Shown here: in pieces, positions 1-10,927 of the stretch | Layout: the number at the start of each line of letters is the position of its first letter | How positions within the stretch are numbered: the first letter of the stretch is position 1 | Assembly: GCA_963682055.1 (NCBI GenBank) | Contig: OY821742.1 | Coordinates: 30,847,060 to 30,911,059, forward strand | DNA from: Primula veris | Taxonomy: Eukaryota > Streptophyta > Magnoliopsida > Ericales > Primulaceae | Length of the DNA: 64,000 nt | Reading direction: 5' to 3' | Made by a program: the position numbers and the translations under genes | The notes under the pieces: model-generated | What the model saw: the letters and a program-made list of their open reading frames with translations, nothing else | The model's database searches: none | What the model was told of the DNA's origin: nothing

Positions 1-1478
1 ATCGGTCTGATCTTTTTGCATTATGCAACTCATCAATACAATAAGCATAATTAGTGCCAGCGGTGAGAGGAATTGGTTGCTAAGTTACAAAGAAGATCAT
101 TCTCATTTTACTATACATTGGAGAGAGTATTTTGTTCCAACACCGAATATAGAGATTATTGATTTATGGCGTAGCGGGGGTTTGATTGAATATCTCCAGG
201 GGAAATTGGTCGATACTTTCGAACGCATTATCCCGATGCTTGGCTAATAACGAATCTGGGAAAGTTTTGCTTTTCCATTTTTACAGTAGTGATTTTGACA
301 ATTTTTAAAATATATTGGTTATGAACAGTGGTTTTTTTGGTATGTGATTTTAGACCATGATATACATTGGGTCGGATATGAAAGTTACCTGGAGGTTATT
401 TGAGCGATTTTGGAATATTTTCATCAGTTTTGGCTTATTATGTTTGTTAAGCAGCAACTTAATATTTTCTTGTTCATTCTGTAGATCAGTTTTTGGTTTG
501 GTTTTAACAGTAGGCTTGTATGAAGTGATCAAGGGATATATTTGCAGAACAGAGTTCTCTTAAATGAGAGATTAAAATGTCTAATGGAAAAGACAAATCA
601 GTTTTTGACAACCTAACAAGATTTGTTTTTGATGAACAACTTACAAGCTACTACAGATTAGTCATATTAAACGACACCTTAATCGGGGGTTTCCTAACAA
701 CCTAACAAGATTTGACTTTGCTAAATCAAATATTGATTTGATTTAGAATCGGTGGTGGTGTTAGAACTTGGCAATGGGGTGCTGAAACTCTTAACAACAA
801 GTATATGAAGAGAGACCACTATATTTATAAATGGTAGTGTCTCTATATAGTCAAAAGTGTTTGAATCCGGCCTAAGACTCGTAACTCGAAAATAATACTC
901 GCTCTTCCTAAATTATATATCTACAATATACGATGGAGAGAGTAGGGGTTAAAATAATATTAGGATATTTGTAACCGGTGTCACCCGCCTCCTATCTATT
1001 GCTTGTTAGAACACAACCTAATAATTGAATTCCAAACCAATAAACTAGATCTTGAATGTGAATCGGACCAAACCCAAATATTTTTATAATTTTATGCATA
1101 AGCCGATAAGCATGTGTAATAAGGTTTCAAATACGCTAGGCGGGATCTATGCGGTGAGGTCGGGAATGTGTAAACCTAGGCGGGCACTACGTGGCAAGAC
1201 CTTATTTTCACATTTTTATTCATTTTCTTAGACATTTGTACAATAGACATATTGTAAATAATATTAGCAAGTTATATCGAACATTTCAACCCTATTAGTC
1301 CGTGTTATAGTGTTATACTATTACAACCCAATAATTGTACGATAATGTTATACAAGTCAATGTTTCGTGATGTACTGAAAGACAAATTTGAAATGTAAAT
1401 CTTGATTAATCACCATGTATTTTTGAGTAATCTTTGATGAAATTTTCAATAATAAAATGTCACTTCTTTTGACCAGGT
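1..1478. other. Unassigned AT-rich DNA
   Basis: I recognise no gene or complete element here. A 74-codon open frame at 23-247 (+) has no motif I know and is not supported by anything around it. A 15-bp direct repeat (ACCTAACAAGATTTG) lies at 611-625 and 700-714. The stretch at about 1130-1200 is GC-richer than its surroundings and repeats the word AGGCGGG. It may be old transposon sequence, given what follows, but nothing proves that. Confidence 0.4.
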
Positions 1479-2432
1479 TGACACGGAACGCCACTCGCCC
1501 CAGTCCGTAAGACGAGTCATTCCCTATACAACTCGGCTCGTCTTATGCCCCCGGTATAGGGGGAGACATAGACCATTGCCAATAAATAAATCACAAGGCC
1601 TCGGCCAATAATATTATACCATTTAATTATCACAATTCCCAATAAAATCACATAAGCCAAACAAATCCAACAATATAAAATCTCATTCAGGCATTTTAAC
1701 AAACACCTTGTATACATAAACTACAACTCATCTTTATTCAATATAAATTTACCCAATTTCATCAACAACTATAATAACACATAACAACTCATAAAAACAC
1801 ACAAACCCATTTATATTCTCATTAATAAGAAATTCATATGTCTAAATTCTCAATTTTTAAATTCAAATAAGTGAATTAAAAGAGTAACACATAAAACCCA
1901 ATTAACAATTTAATAGAATATAATTGAGATAAATAAAAAAAAAACCCCAATTTTATAAAACGCAAGATCTAACCCTAACATACAACCCGTCCAGTCGCAA
2001 TGGATAACCCCCGTTACCTTAGTTCGTAGAGGAGATGCTTCCGGTAAAAACTCGCTAATGGTGGTTTCTTGTTCTTCTGCCTAAGCTTTGGAACCTCTCT
2101 TTTCTCTCTTTTCTCTCTTTTAGGTTTTCTGTTTTGAAAAGTGGGATGAAAGTTGTTTTACGTGAAACTGTTTTGAGAGAGTTTGGGAAAGCGAACTATT
2201 TGATCACCAAAGTTCTAAAAGTTAACTCATAAACAAAACTATTATTTTACTGTTCCAAAATAATAAATTTTTAAAAATAAAGCTATTGGGTCCTTTTTAT
2301 TTATAAAATTAGTAACAGACTTTAACAATAAAGTTTTTCGGAAGAATTTCGGTTTTTGGCTAAAAATTGTATAAAACATTTTTTGATAAATTTAATCGCA
2401 AATAAAAATCATTTATAAAAATCCGGGACACA
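1479..2432 (-). repeat. LTR of a decayed Ty3/gypsy-like element
   Basis: Read on the minus strand, the segment starts TGTGTCCCGG and ends CCGTGTCA, so it has the TG...CA ends of an LTR with an imperfect terminal inverted repeat. Directly upstream on the minus strand is a purine tract (AAGGAGGG) preceded by GGGACGAAATT, the usual 3' end of the internal region in plant chromovirus-type gypsy elements. I see no 5-bp target duplication, as expected for a truncated element. The right edge is supported by the purine tract; the left edge is inferred from the TG...CA rule and could be wrong. Confidence 0.5.
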
Positions 2433-2796
2433 CCCTCCTTAAAAGAATTTCGTCCCGAAATTTCATTTCCTCTCTAAAGAACTACCCCCATAAATGATCA
2501 ACTTTTATAAATAAAATCATAAGAATTTAAACGTACAATTCGAGTCATAATCCAAGAAATAAAATAACCAGGGTCCACAACTCATAACAACTACACCATC
2601 CATAACTCAAGTAAATGAAAGATACGTAAGAATCTCAATAATATAAAACAATATCTAATAGAATAAAAGACCATAATGTAAACTAAGATGACATGTTTCT
2701 ACCTCAACAACTCCACAACGTTTACAAACTCAAAATACGGCCTTTCTATTAAACTAAAGTCTAATAAAATAAACTTCAAACTCTAGGTGTTACAAC
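2433..2796 (-). mobile_element. 3' end of the internal region of the same gypsy-like element
   Basis: On the minus strand this leads into the LTR at 1479-2432 and contains the polypurine tract at 2433-2445, next to a GGGACGAAATT motif (about 2447-2460). That arrangement matches the internal end of the array element at 37-58 kb, so the two are structurally related although their LTRs differ. No coding frame survives. It stops at about 2796, where a different repeat begins. Confidence 0.45.
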
Positions 2797-2975
2797 ATTA
2801 ATAAAATCGGAAGGTAGGCTGACTTAGTTAAGTTCTGGCCATTTGTCTCAAAAAATCAACAACTAATTCATAGATACACTCCTACTTGCCTTGACAAAGA
2901 CAAAAAGCATACAAAGATAGATTATCAAGGTATGAATATACATTGAGGGAAAGTTTGAGTGATCGCGGTGTCCCT
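2797..2975 (-). repeat. Partial copy of a gene-like dispersed repeat (copy 1)
   Basis: The minus strand of this segment matches the + strand at 32295-32478 over nearly its full length, including AGGGACACCGCGATCACTC at one end and CCTTCCGATTTTA at the other. Only the first part of the longer repeat is present. It abuts the 5' truncation of LINE A at about 2976. I do not recognise its function; see 22945-23782 and 32295-33190. Confidence 0.6.
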
Positions 2976-3942
2976 TAGAAAAAAGCAGACCTCGCCATAT
3001 TTAATATTCCTCAAGACTCTGCTCCGGTCCCGATGGCTTCACATCATTTTTTTTTATATAAAGTGCTGGGATATTATTAAACAATATATTATGTTAGATG
3101 TTAAAGACTTTTTCTTGGGAGATACCCTTCCTTTGGCAGCTAGACATGCTTTGGTAGTGCGCATTTCTAAGGTGGACAGCCCTTTTGACTTTACTCAGTT
3201 TAGTCCTATAAGTCTATGCCAATTATGTATAAAATCTTGGCTAAAATCTTAGCTAATAGGCTAGCTAAGGTATACTTAACATCATTTCCGAGCACCAATG
3301 TGGTTTTGTTGAAGGCAGATTAATGAGCGATTGTATCATGCTCTCTCAAGAATTAACTAAACATTTGAGTGACTGCTGTAGAGGAGGTAATGTCATGCTA
3401 AAGCTAGATATGGCCAAGGCGTTTGACAGAGTTGATTGGGGTTTTTTTAGAAAAATTATACTGAAGTTTGGTTTTTCTGTGGAATGGGTTAACTTGATCA
3501 TGAAGTGTGTGTCACATGCAAACTATTCAATCTCTGTGAATGGCTCTAACACTGGTTTTTTTGCTTCTTCAAGAGGTTTAAAACAAGGAGATCCCCTATC
3601 TCCCTTGCTTTTTATAATAGCCGAGGAGGTCCTAAGCAGGGGTATTGATAATTTGGTGAGGAATGGTAGTATTATTCCTTACAAAGTCCCTAATGGTTAT
3701 TGAAATATTTCTCATCTCTTATTTGCGGATGATATTCTAATATTTACTAACGGGTGCAAGAATAGCTTGGAAATTCTCATGAAATCCTTAAAAAACTATG
3801 AGAAAGTGTCCGGCCAGCTAACAAATGAAAGCAAGTGCTCTTTTTTAACGCATATGAGCTCTAATCCTAGAAAAGGAATTATTCAAGCCTGCATGGGATT
3901 AACAGATGGTGTGTTCCCTACTACATATTTGGGTGTGCCTTC
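2976..3942 (+). pseudogene. LINE A ORF2, reverse transcriptase domain (broken)
   Basis: The translation carries the plant L1 reverse transcriptase in order: a GPDGF-like block near 3020 in a shifted frame, PISLC at about 3205, the palm motif LKLDMAKAFDRVDW at 3400-3440, SRGLKQGDPLSPLLF at 3570-3615 and the catalytic box LLFADDILIF at about 3715-3745. The two aspartates of FADD are intact. A TGA stop at 3702-3704 separates the palm from the FADD box, and a frame change lies near 3240. The C-terminal TYLGVPS motif runs into the solo LTR at 3943 and resumes at 6146. It would have copied LINE RNA at the nicked target. It cannot make a full protein now. Confidence 0.9.
3938..3942 (+). repeat. Left target-site duplication of the solo LTR (CCTTC)
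   Basis: CCTTC stands directly before the TG start of the solo LTR and again directly after its CA end at 6146-6150. Five bases is the usual duplication for Ty3/gypsy and Ty1/copia integrases. Removing the LTR and one copy rejoins the LINE A reverse transcriptase in frame (LGVPS into HVGKITEAMF). Confidence 0.95.
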
Positions 3943-6145
3943 TGTAACGTCTCGGAAATTTTGTACTTTATTATTAATTTTAGTAATACGATAGTGATAT
4001 TTAGTTTTGTGGGTGATTACGTATTTGTGTGAAATATACACGTGTGATATGAAATTGGGTGTATATAATAGTGGTGGGTGTGATTTGTATTATTTAATAA
4101 GTAAGTGACTAATTAGTAAATTACTTATACTAATATATAGATAATACATACACATACATATACATATACATATTACATATATACATAGATACATATATAA
4201 GGAGATAGAAGAGAGAGAGACCAGCGGAGTTGATATAGAGAGAGAGAGACGAACGCCGGAGAAGGGGTTAGGTCGTCGGAAAGGGGTTGGTCAGGCTGTG
4301 GTGGTAGGTGGCGGTAGTGGGTGCGGTTTAGGGTTTTAGGGCAGCGACTTCGGGAGCCGATTACGAGGTCATCGGGGGTCCGTTTTCGACAATCAAATAT
4401 GTTTTCTTAGACTATTTTTCGAAAGCTATCTATCCGTGTAAGCCGTTTCATCTGATTTTAACTTTTATAAAAACCCATTTTTGGGAATAATTGCTATAAT
4501 CCGAATTTAGGTGCTTTTATATTAATCCATAGCTCGTTTTAATTACGTTTAGGGACTGTTTAAGGACCGTTATTGGGCTGTCCAGATCTGGTTCTAACTG
4601 TTCGTTGGGCTTTCGACTTGAGTTTGGGGTTTTTTGACAAACGAGCTCTCGTTTGTGTAGGTAAGGGGAAGAATATGGTTTCGCTTTAAAGGCGGTTTTG
4701 TGTGTTTTTTGTTGTAGGCTAAGCTATGTAAAATGATTAGTGTGTATTGCATCATGTTATTGTATTTTGTGTGTATAACGGCTTCGCATCGTTATTTTTA
4801 TGGTGATTATATTGTGTATGGCGATTTTACTATTTTTTAAATAAAATGATTTAAATGTGTTATTTAATTAAATCTTTTAAAATCGTGAAAGTGGTGAAAG
4901 TGTGTTAGTGGTGATATTGTGTGAATATTGTGGTGATACCGTGTATATATTTGTTGATGTGTTTATCTAATTACATCGAATATTATAAAGTGTGTTTTAT
5001 GTTTTATTGTGGAGTTTACGGTTTTCGTGTTTGGTATTCGAAGTCTTTTATATTTATTTTAGGGATTGCAGTACCAAGTGTTAAGGCGGAGCTGTGTCAG
5101 CTTACGGTGAGATCCCAGAAACTTGCGCAAGGATTAGGTATATCGGTAACATAGGGTTAGTCCCTTAAAGCCGGCCCCATATTTTCTTGGCCACGTGTTA
5201 GTGTCAGAATATGGGTGAGGGAACCATTGCACTTTGGGTCCTAGAGCAGAGTGGCTCTAAAAGTGGGTACATGTGAGGCAATCCCGACTTTGTGTTTCGT
5301 TGAGTCTTGTTTTATTTTGTTTTGTTTTATTTTATGTTGTTTTATTATTAATTCAGCTGATCTTGATTATATGTTCAATTACTTGTGTTGCGAGTTATAT
5401 ATGTTGATGTGTTTTTCGTGCAATTGCCTTTGTCATTATTTGCCAGGATATCATATTTGCCATGTTAGGATTGTGTGTGCGTGCTTAGTAGCACGCGCCT
5501 TTTTTAAAACGAGATTGTTTTCTTACCTCCTTTATTTGTTTTCTGTACATTTTGTTCACGATCGATGTACAGGTGCTGACGTAGATGCTGGCGAAGTTTA
5601 GAGTGCTTGCATGAAACTCCTTATCATATTACACGTGATCGCGCGCACGCTAGACTTCTTTTTGTTTATTTTGGCATTATCTCATTTTGAGCCTTGTTGG
5701 CCTAGTAAGCGTTTAACGTGAGGTTAATTTTCTTTTGGTTGGAGTAACTTATCTCGTGCCCTTGTATATTTTAGATTACGCTATTTTATAGAATGTCAGC
5801 TGGTTGGATTTGATTTTGGATTATTTGGTAATCGCGTTGTGATTTTGTTATATGTTGTTTCAGGCAGTTCTAATTTATTGGAAACACATAGATACGCAAA
5901 GCTCATGCCGAAATTTTCTAAAACGTATTGTTTTGTTTGTGTTGTCACATTTGAACACCGTTGGCTACCCTTAGGCCAATTTAGTGAATCAAATGTGATT
6001 ATCGGCATGGCTTGAAGTATTTATTTGGTTCTATTGATTGGCATATTATCGAATGACATTCTGCATGTTCCGTTATTTAAACTTTTCCTTTTTTATTTTA
6101 ATTTATATTGAATGACTCGGGTTTACACAAATCCGGGGCGTGACA
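3943..6145 (+). repeat. Solo LTR (2203 bp) of the array retrotransposon family
   Basis: It begins TGTAACG and ends CGTGACA, an imperfect 7-bp terminal inverted repeat, and is bounded by the 5-bp duplication CCTTC. It is homologous along its length to the LTRs in the array at 37132-57694, but in the opposite orientation within the window and visibly diverged (roughly 8-10 differences per 100 bases where I compared). A TATA-like box (TATATAAGG, 4193-4201) is followed by a purine-rich GAGA stretch and could be the LTR promoter. No internal region is attached, so it is a solo LTR left by recombination between two LTRs. Open frames inside it (for example 5251-5601) are LTR sequence, not genes. Confidence 0.93.
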
Positions 6146-6150
6146 CCTTC

Positions 6151-7205
6151 ACATGTTGGGAAAATTACTGAAGCTATGTTTCAGCCAATTTTGTTAAAAA
6201 TTCAAAAAAAAATAGCCAGTTGGAAAGGGCATTTATTGACATCTGGTGGGAAGCTTATGCTAATTAAAAGTGTTCTCAATTCTATGCCTATTAATCTTTT
6301 ATCAGTTATAAATCCTCCTAAAGCGGTTATAGATAGAATTCACAAGTTATTTTCTGATTTCTTTTGGGGGAAGACTGATGGGAAATTAAATCACCACTGG
6401 ATTGCATGGTCTAAAATGGCTTTGCCTATTTCTGAAGGTGGCATTGGTGTAAGAAGTATTGAAGATTTTCTCTCAGCTTTGCAAGCTAAGTTAGCTTAGA
6501 GGCTTTTGAAAATAGATTCGATTTGGACTAAATTTATGTGTCAAAAATAATTCATGATGAGAAGTAGCAATTGGGGGGATCCTAACTATCCTACAAACAG
6601 CTCTAATGTATTGAAAACTGTGGCTAAGTTCTTTCCTCTGCTGGTTAAGAAAAGTAATTGGATTGTGAGAGAAGGATCTCTAAGTTTTTGGCATGTGAAT
6701 TGGAGCAATGAAGGTCTTCTTCACCAATCTGACCTGGTAATTAGAGATGATATTCTTTTAAATCAAGTGTGTGGAAAAGAGGGTTGGAAAAATGATGTGC
6801 TACAAGAGATTGGAAGTGAAGATTTGAGAGAAAAACTGATAAGGAATGAGATTCATTTGAATGAAAGAATGGATATACGTTGTTGGCCAAATTCAAGTAA
6901 AGGAGTACTTGCTGTGAAAATAGCCTATAATGAGTTAAGAGATCATAAACAAAGGTGGCCTCCCTTTAAAATTGTTTGGAATAAATATCTCCCTCAAAAA
7001 ATTTCTTTATTTTTCTGGAAGTTATGGAAAAGAGTAGTTAAGCTTGATGGTGATATTAAGTTATTTGGAATTGTCTTAGCTTCAAAATGTACATGTTGTG
7101 CAATGCATGAAGAGGGTGAAATAGAACACTTAATGTGGAATGGTGAACTAGCTGAAAAGGTTTGGTGCTACTGTGCTAATTTTTTTGGCTTTAATTATGG
7201 AAAAT
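6151..7205 (+). pseudogene. LINE A ORF2, region after the reverse transcriptase (broken)
   Basis: Resumes directly after the solo LTR with HVGKITEAMF, then SWKGHLLTSGGKLMLIKSVL, HKLFSDFFWGK and SEGGIGVRSI, the usual order of the post-RT region of plant LINEs. A zinc-binding RT tail is visible as CTCCAMHEEGEIEHLMW around 7085-7140, but the last Cys of the Cys/His set is replaced. A stop lies at about 6497 and another frame starts at 6554 (223 codons). The reading frame is cut at 7205 by the copia element and continues at 10794 as GKLGGWRV. Closely similar to the LINE E segment at 11794-13100. Confidence 0.88.
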
Positions 7206-8365
7206 TGAAAAATACGTTTGCCTAATGTTCCGAATGATGTTACGCGTTTGAAATTCCTATCCGCTGTTCTAGTTACAGTTATGCAGTTAGGTTCCAAGTG
7301 AAGTTGCAACCACAGTTGGAACCTAAGTATGTTGATGGACAGAACTTGTAAAATTAAATGTACTTAAAATAAATCACACGCACATTTAACAACGGAGTTC
7401 ACCTAACTAGGCTACGTCTCCGGGGCACTCACCCTGATTATGATATTATAAAAGCTTACAATATAGGATTCAAGTCTTAATGAAAAACTCTCAGACTCCT
7501 TCTAGGTTTTTCTGCATATCTCTATATTGTTCCTAGTTTATAACTATCACTTAAAAATCAATGGCATCCCACCATTATTTTTCTTTTAAAGCTCACTGTG
7601 TATTTTCTCAAGAATAAGTTCTTTATAATTTAGAACACACGTCTTTTACAAGCTTAGTTATCAACTATTTATAGAAGTAAAAACAATATTCTTTCTTCAA
7701 AATCTTGATGATTGCTTTTGACTCTTTTGATTGACTTCAATCTCTTCATATTGCACGGCTGTCTTCAGCGTAGGATTGACCTCAATCTTCATAAGTTAAT
7801 ACCTGTTTAATAACTAGCTTGGAAATAAGAGTTAGTCTTTTCCTAAAACAAGGAAACATATAAGATAGTATCTTTTAGAGATAAGATCTTTCTTGATATA
7901 TTTTGAAACATTAACTCCATATATAATTCAATCTAATCTAGATCATACTGATTTTGATAGGAAACATAGATTGAATTAAGTGATAAAGACTTTTATAAGA
8001 ATGGAGATTTAGTTTACCTATTTAAAGGAAACACAACTTTATAAACTAATCTCCTTATATCTTTTAGGAAACATCTTTCCTTACCACTTTAATATTCTCA
8101 ATATAAACGAACTAAACCTTTAAGAACATATGAGAATATATCCTGCATACCTTAAAACAAATATTTATCATTAAAGAATAGTAATGCAGAATTACAGAAC
8201 TTGACAGAATCCTGCAGAACAGCAGGTTGGAACTGTGGTTGCAACTGAGGTTGCAACATTACTTGAAACCAAAAAGCTGTCTCAGTTATTAACAAACAAG
8301 TAGGATTATTTAGTTCAAATCAATGGACAACAAATAGTATTTAGACCAGAAATATGGTCCTAACA
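7206..8365 (-). repeat. 3' LTR of the copia element (about 1160 bp)
   Basis: On the minus strand it runs from TGTTAGGACCAT to CGTATTTTTCA and follows the polypurine tract. Its first roughly 44 bases on the + strand are almost identical to 9967-10010, but beyond that the two LTRs diverge strongly and differ in length (1160 versus 827 bp). Near its two ends lie inverted copies of a motif of about 23 bp (about 7303-7325 and 8224-8246) built around GTTGCAAC and CAGTT. Confidence 0.8.
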
Positions 8366-8377
8366 ATATCCCCCTTT
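8366..8377 (-). other. Polypurine tract of the minus-strand copia element
   Basis: Minus strand AAAGGGGGATAT lies directly before the TGTTAGG start of the 3' LTR. This is the usual site where plus-strand DNA synthesis is primed. Confidence 0.85.
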
Positions 8378-8852
8378 GTCATTGGTTTTGCATCTAATTA
8401 TATCATTATTCTTTTTGACAACCCAAACCTGCTTAAAAATTTATTTACCAACTTGATTAAAACCCTTTTTGTTTTCAGAAAACTTTTTAAAACAATTTCT
8501 TTGTAGGTGACCAGGTTTATTATAAAAATAACATCGCTTCAAGTAATTTCCAGTTAAAACTGAGAACAATATGTTTTTAGTTGCACTTTAAGTTACAACT
8601 GAACACCTCATAGTACTTACAGTGGGTTGTAAGCTTGCTTCGCTTGTTGTGGCCTTCACGAACATGGTATTTCCACTTCCATTAGCTCCAGAATAGCCCA
8701 ATCCAGTATTGTCTTTTGCATACCTTTGATATGAAAGCAGTTTGTCTAAATTTTTAGTCCCATTGTTAAGAAGTTTTATCCTCTTTGAGTCTCTTCAATT
8801 TGAACATCTTTCTCTTTAACCCCAAATTTTCAACTTCCAACTCTTTAACTCT

Positions 8853-9770
8853 TTAACAACTTTCCTCAGTTTCAGATTCAGTTACAACTGAGTTTACAAC
8901 TAAGGTAATTTTTGAGTTGTTCGCACTTTTGGCGATGAAATTTGTGAGGTATTTTGGAGTTTCTTCTACATCCTCACTTTCATAATCATTAGAGGTAGAT
9001 GCCATACCTGCCTTGTAACTTTTTAGATTGTTGGCGCATTCATTACAACGAATCCAATTAACTTGCAATCCTCTTGATTTCATATCCCTTGGTGACCAAT
9101 TCTCTTCTGAGTGCAATTCATATTCATTTTATTTTTCTTTATATACACTTTTGTAAAGTTTTTTAGTAAACTCAATAAATCTTTCATCATTAATTTCATC
9201 TTCAATTGCATCTGAACCCTCCTTAACTTGAAAAATAATACCAATATTCTTTATTTTTGGTGCGGGAAACTTCATCTCGTAGGTTCTAAGATTGCCCATA
9301 AGATCCTCCATTTTCATATTTTCGATATTGTTATATTCTTCAATGGCCGTCACCTTTATTTCAAACATTTGAGGTAAGGATCTTAACGTTTTCTTCACTA
9401 ACTTGGACTCGGGAATTTTTTCTCCAAGAGCATGAGATTCAGTAGCAACATCACATAAATTAGAATAGAATTCCTCTATGGTTTCGTGCTCCTCCATCTT
9501 TAGATTTTCGAATTTTGTGGTGAGTTGTCGAAGTCTTGAAGCTCTGACTTTTGTTGTACCTTCATACATAGTTTTTAATATATCCCAAGCTTCTTTAGCA
9601 ACTTCGCACATATAGATCATCTTAAATAAATTAGGATGAACACCACTAAATATAGCATGAAGAGCCTTGGCGTTCGGATTAGATTTTGCCTCTTCTTCAT
9701 TAGACCATGTGTCTTCAGGCACAAGACATTCTTCACCATCACCATTAGTTACCGTAGGTGCTTACCGGCC
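8853..9770 (-). pseudogene. Copia gag (UBN2-type) with degenerate zinc knuckle
   Basis: The frame 9722-9129 (197 codons) shows a typical plant copia Gag: SNPNAKALHAIFSGV, AKEAWDILKTMYEGTTKVR, LTTKFENLKMEEHETIEEFY and KLVKKTLRSLP, the core of the UBN2/gag-polypeptide family. Recognisable Gag sequence (TWSNEEE preceded by an in-frame stop) begins a little upstream. After a stop at 9129 the frame 9116-8853 continues with the region where a CCHC knuckle belongs. There RGLQ is followed by CNECANNLKSYK, so part of the knuckle has been deleted, and an acidic SNDYESEDVEE stretch follows. Gag would form the cytoplasmic particle that packages element RNA. Disabled here. Confidence 0.88.
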
Positions 9771-9953
9771 CTTTAAGATCGATTTTCATGCCTTTTCATT
9801 TTGTTACTTGATGAATACTCTCATCATCACCTTTCACGTGCCATAATTCGAACTTCCTTCAAGCAACGGTGCTTTGTTGAACGATCCACCACTCCTTAAT
9901 AACTCCATATATCCAGAATACATGATTCTCACCAAGTATATTTAGGTAAGGAT

Positions 9954-9965
9954 CTCTGATACCAA
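9954..9965 (-). other. Primer binding site (initiator tRNA-Met)
   Basis: The minus strand reads TTGGTATCAGAG directly after the LTR end CGTATTTTTCA. This matches the common plant primer site complementary to the 3' end of initiator tRNA-Met and fixes the strand of the element. Confidence 0.92.
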
Positions 9966-9966
9966 T

Positions 9967-10793
9967 TGAAAAATACGTTTGCCTAATGTTCCGAATGCTG
10001 TTACGCGTTTCAGTTATAACTGAGATTCTGTTTCAGTTATAACTGAAGAGTTCTGACAGAATAGTAAATAACACAGGATGTTTAATTACGAAGTTTGATG
10101 TGCTCACCACATCCACATCTCCGAGACACTCACCCAATATTTATTGATATTGTCAAGCTTACAATAGTAGACTCAAATCTTACAATACTCAATGACTCCC
10201 TCACTAGTATTTATCTATCAAACTATTGCTGCTACCTAACACATCTCAATATCTAATGACATCCCGTCACGAATTTCTCTCAAAGAATAAATTTTTCTCT
10301 CTAATATTTTGTGAGTCTCTCTTTCTCTATTTGCTATATAATTTATGATGTAGAGAAATAAAATATTAGAGTCTAATTGGCTTTATTTATAGCCTTACAA
10401 TTAATTCTAATCTTATTCAAATATAAATTATTTTCTTTTTCTCTCTTTTCTTCTTTGACTAGGATTTTTGTTTCCTCTTCAAGTCTTCTAATCTAACAAG
10501 GAAACATTTTCATTCTCTTCAATCTAATAAGCGATTGCACGAAATATTTTCGACTTACTGCTCACGTTTGTGGATCTTGTAGAATATTTTTGACTTGATC
10601 GCCAAGTAATTTGTCTGTCAGTTTCAGTTATAACTGAGATTATAACTTTAACTTATATTTAACCACAACTAAACAAATATGTTACGCATTACTATTAACA
10701 TAATAAGAGTTCAATATAAGTTAACTCAATCTAATTTTGACAATATAGTGACAAACAAATATGACACAGTAGACTTGTACTTTGTACCTAACA
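9967..10793 (-). repeat. 5' LTR of the copia element (about 827 bp)
   Basis: It lies between the primer site and the resumption of LINE A. On the + strand it starts TGAAAAATACG like the 3' LTR and ends CTAACA like the 3' LTR. It carries three copies of the perfect palindrome CAGTTATAACTG (10011-10022, 10034-10045, 10625-10636), each containing the MYB-type core TAACTG on both strands. The 3' LTR has GTTGCAAC-type versions instead. Confidence 0.78.
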
Positions 10794-10927
10794 ATGGAAA
10801 ACTTGGGGGCTGGAGAGTTTATGTTAGCAAATGGAATGATTTCTTTGTAGGGGAAAATCAAGTGAATATGACTGCTAAGCTTGTGTCGGGTCTTATGTTC
10901 TGGGAAATTTGGCTGAATAAACTGGAT
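10794..10927 (+). pseudogene. LINE A ORF2 fragment between two insertions
   Basis: It reads GKLGGWRVYVSKWNDFF, then LVSGLMFWEIWLNKLD, which aligns with the FLVFWEIWISKNN block of LINE E (about 12870-12910). The left edge is the copia element, the right edge LINE B. The frame continues after LINE B at 19217 with YKHNNGVMSADRV. Confidence 0.9.
10912..10927 (+). repeat. Left target-site duplication of LINE B (16 bp)
   Basis: GCTGAATAAACTGGAT at 10912-10927 recurs exactly at 19201-19216. LINEs duplicate 7-20 bp on target-primed reverse transcription. Between the copies lie the poly(A) end of LINE B (as poly-T) on the left and its 5' end on the right. Confidence 0.97.

Larger units (their letters stand above)
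7206..10793 (-). mobile_element. Copia-type LTR element with gag only and dissimilar LTRs
   Basis: On the minus strand: 5' LTR (10793-9967), primer site matching initiator tRNA-Met (9965-9954), a decayed gag (about 9770-8853), about 470 bp of unreadable internal DNA (8852-8378), polypurine tract AAAGGGGGATAT (8377-8366) and 3' LTR (8365-7206). Protease, integrase and reverse transcriptase are absent, so it is a large internal deletion derivative. It sits in LINE A ORF2. ATGGAAAA occurs on both flanks (7197 and 10794), consistent with a target duplication, but the exact edge is ambiguous by a few bases. Confidence 0.85.

Noticed and set aside
1479..2796. Reading the whole segment as one 1.3-kb LTR (TGTAACACC at one end, TGACACGG at the other)
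   Set aside because: A polypurine tract and GGGACGAAATT lie in its middle, so an LTR (1479-2432) plus internal end (2433-2796) explains it better.
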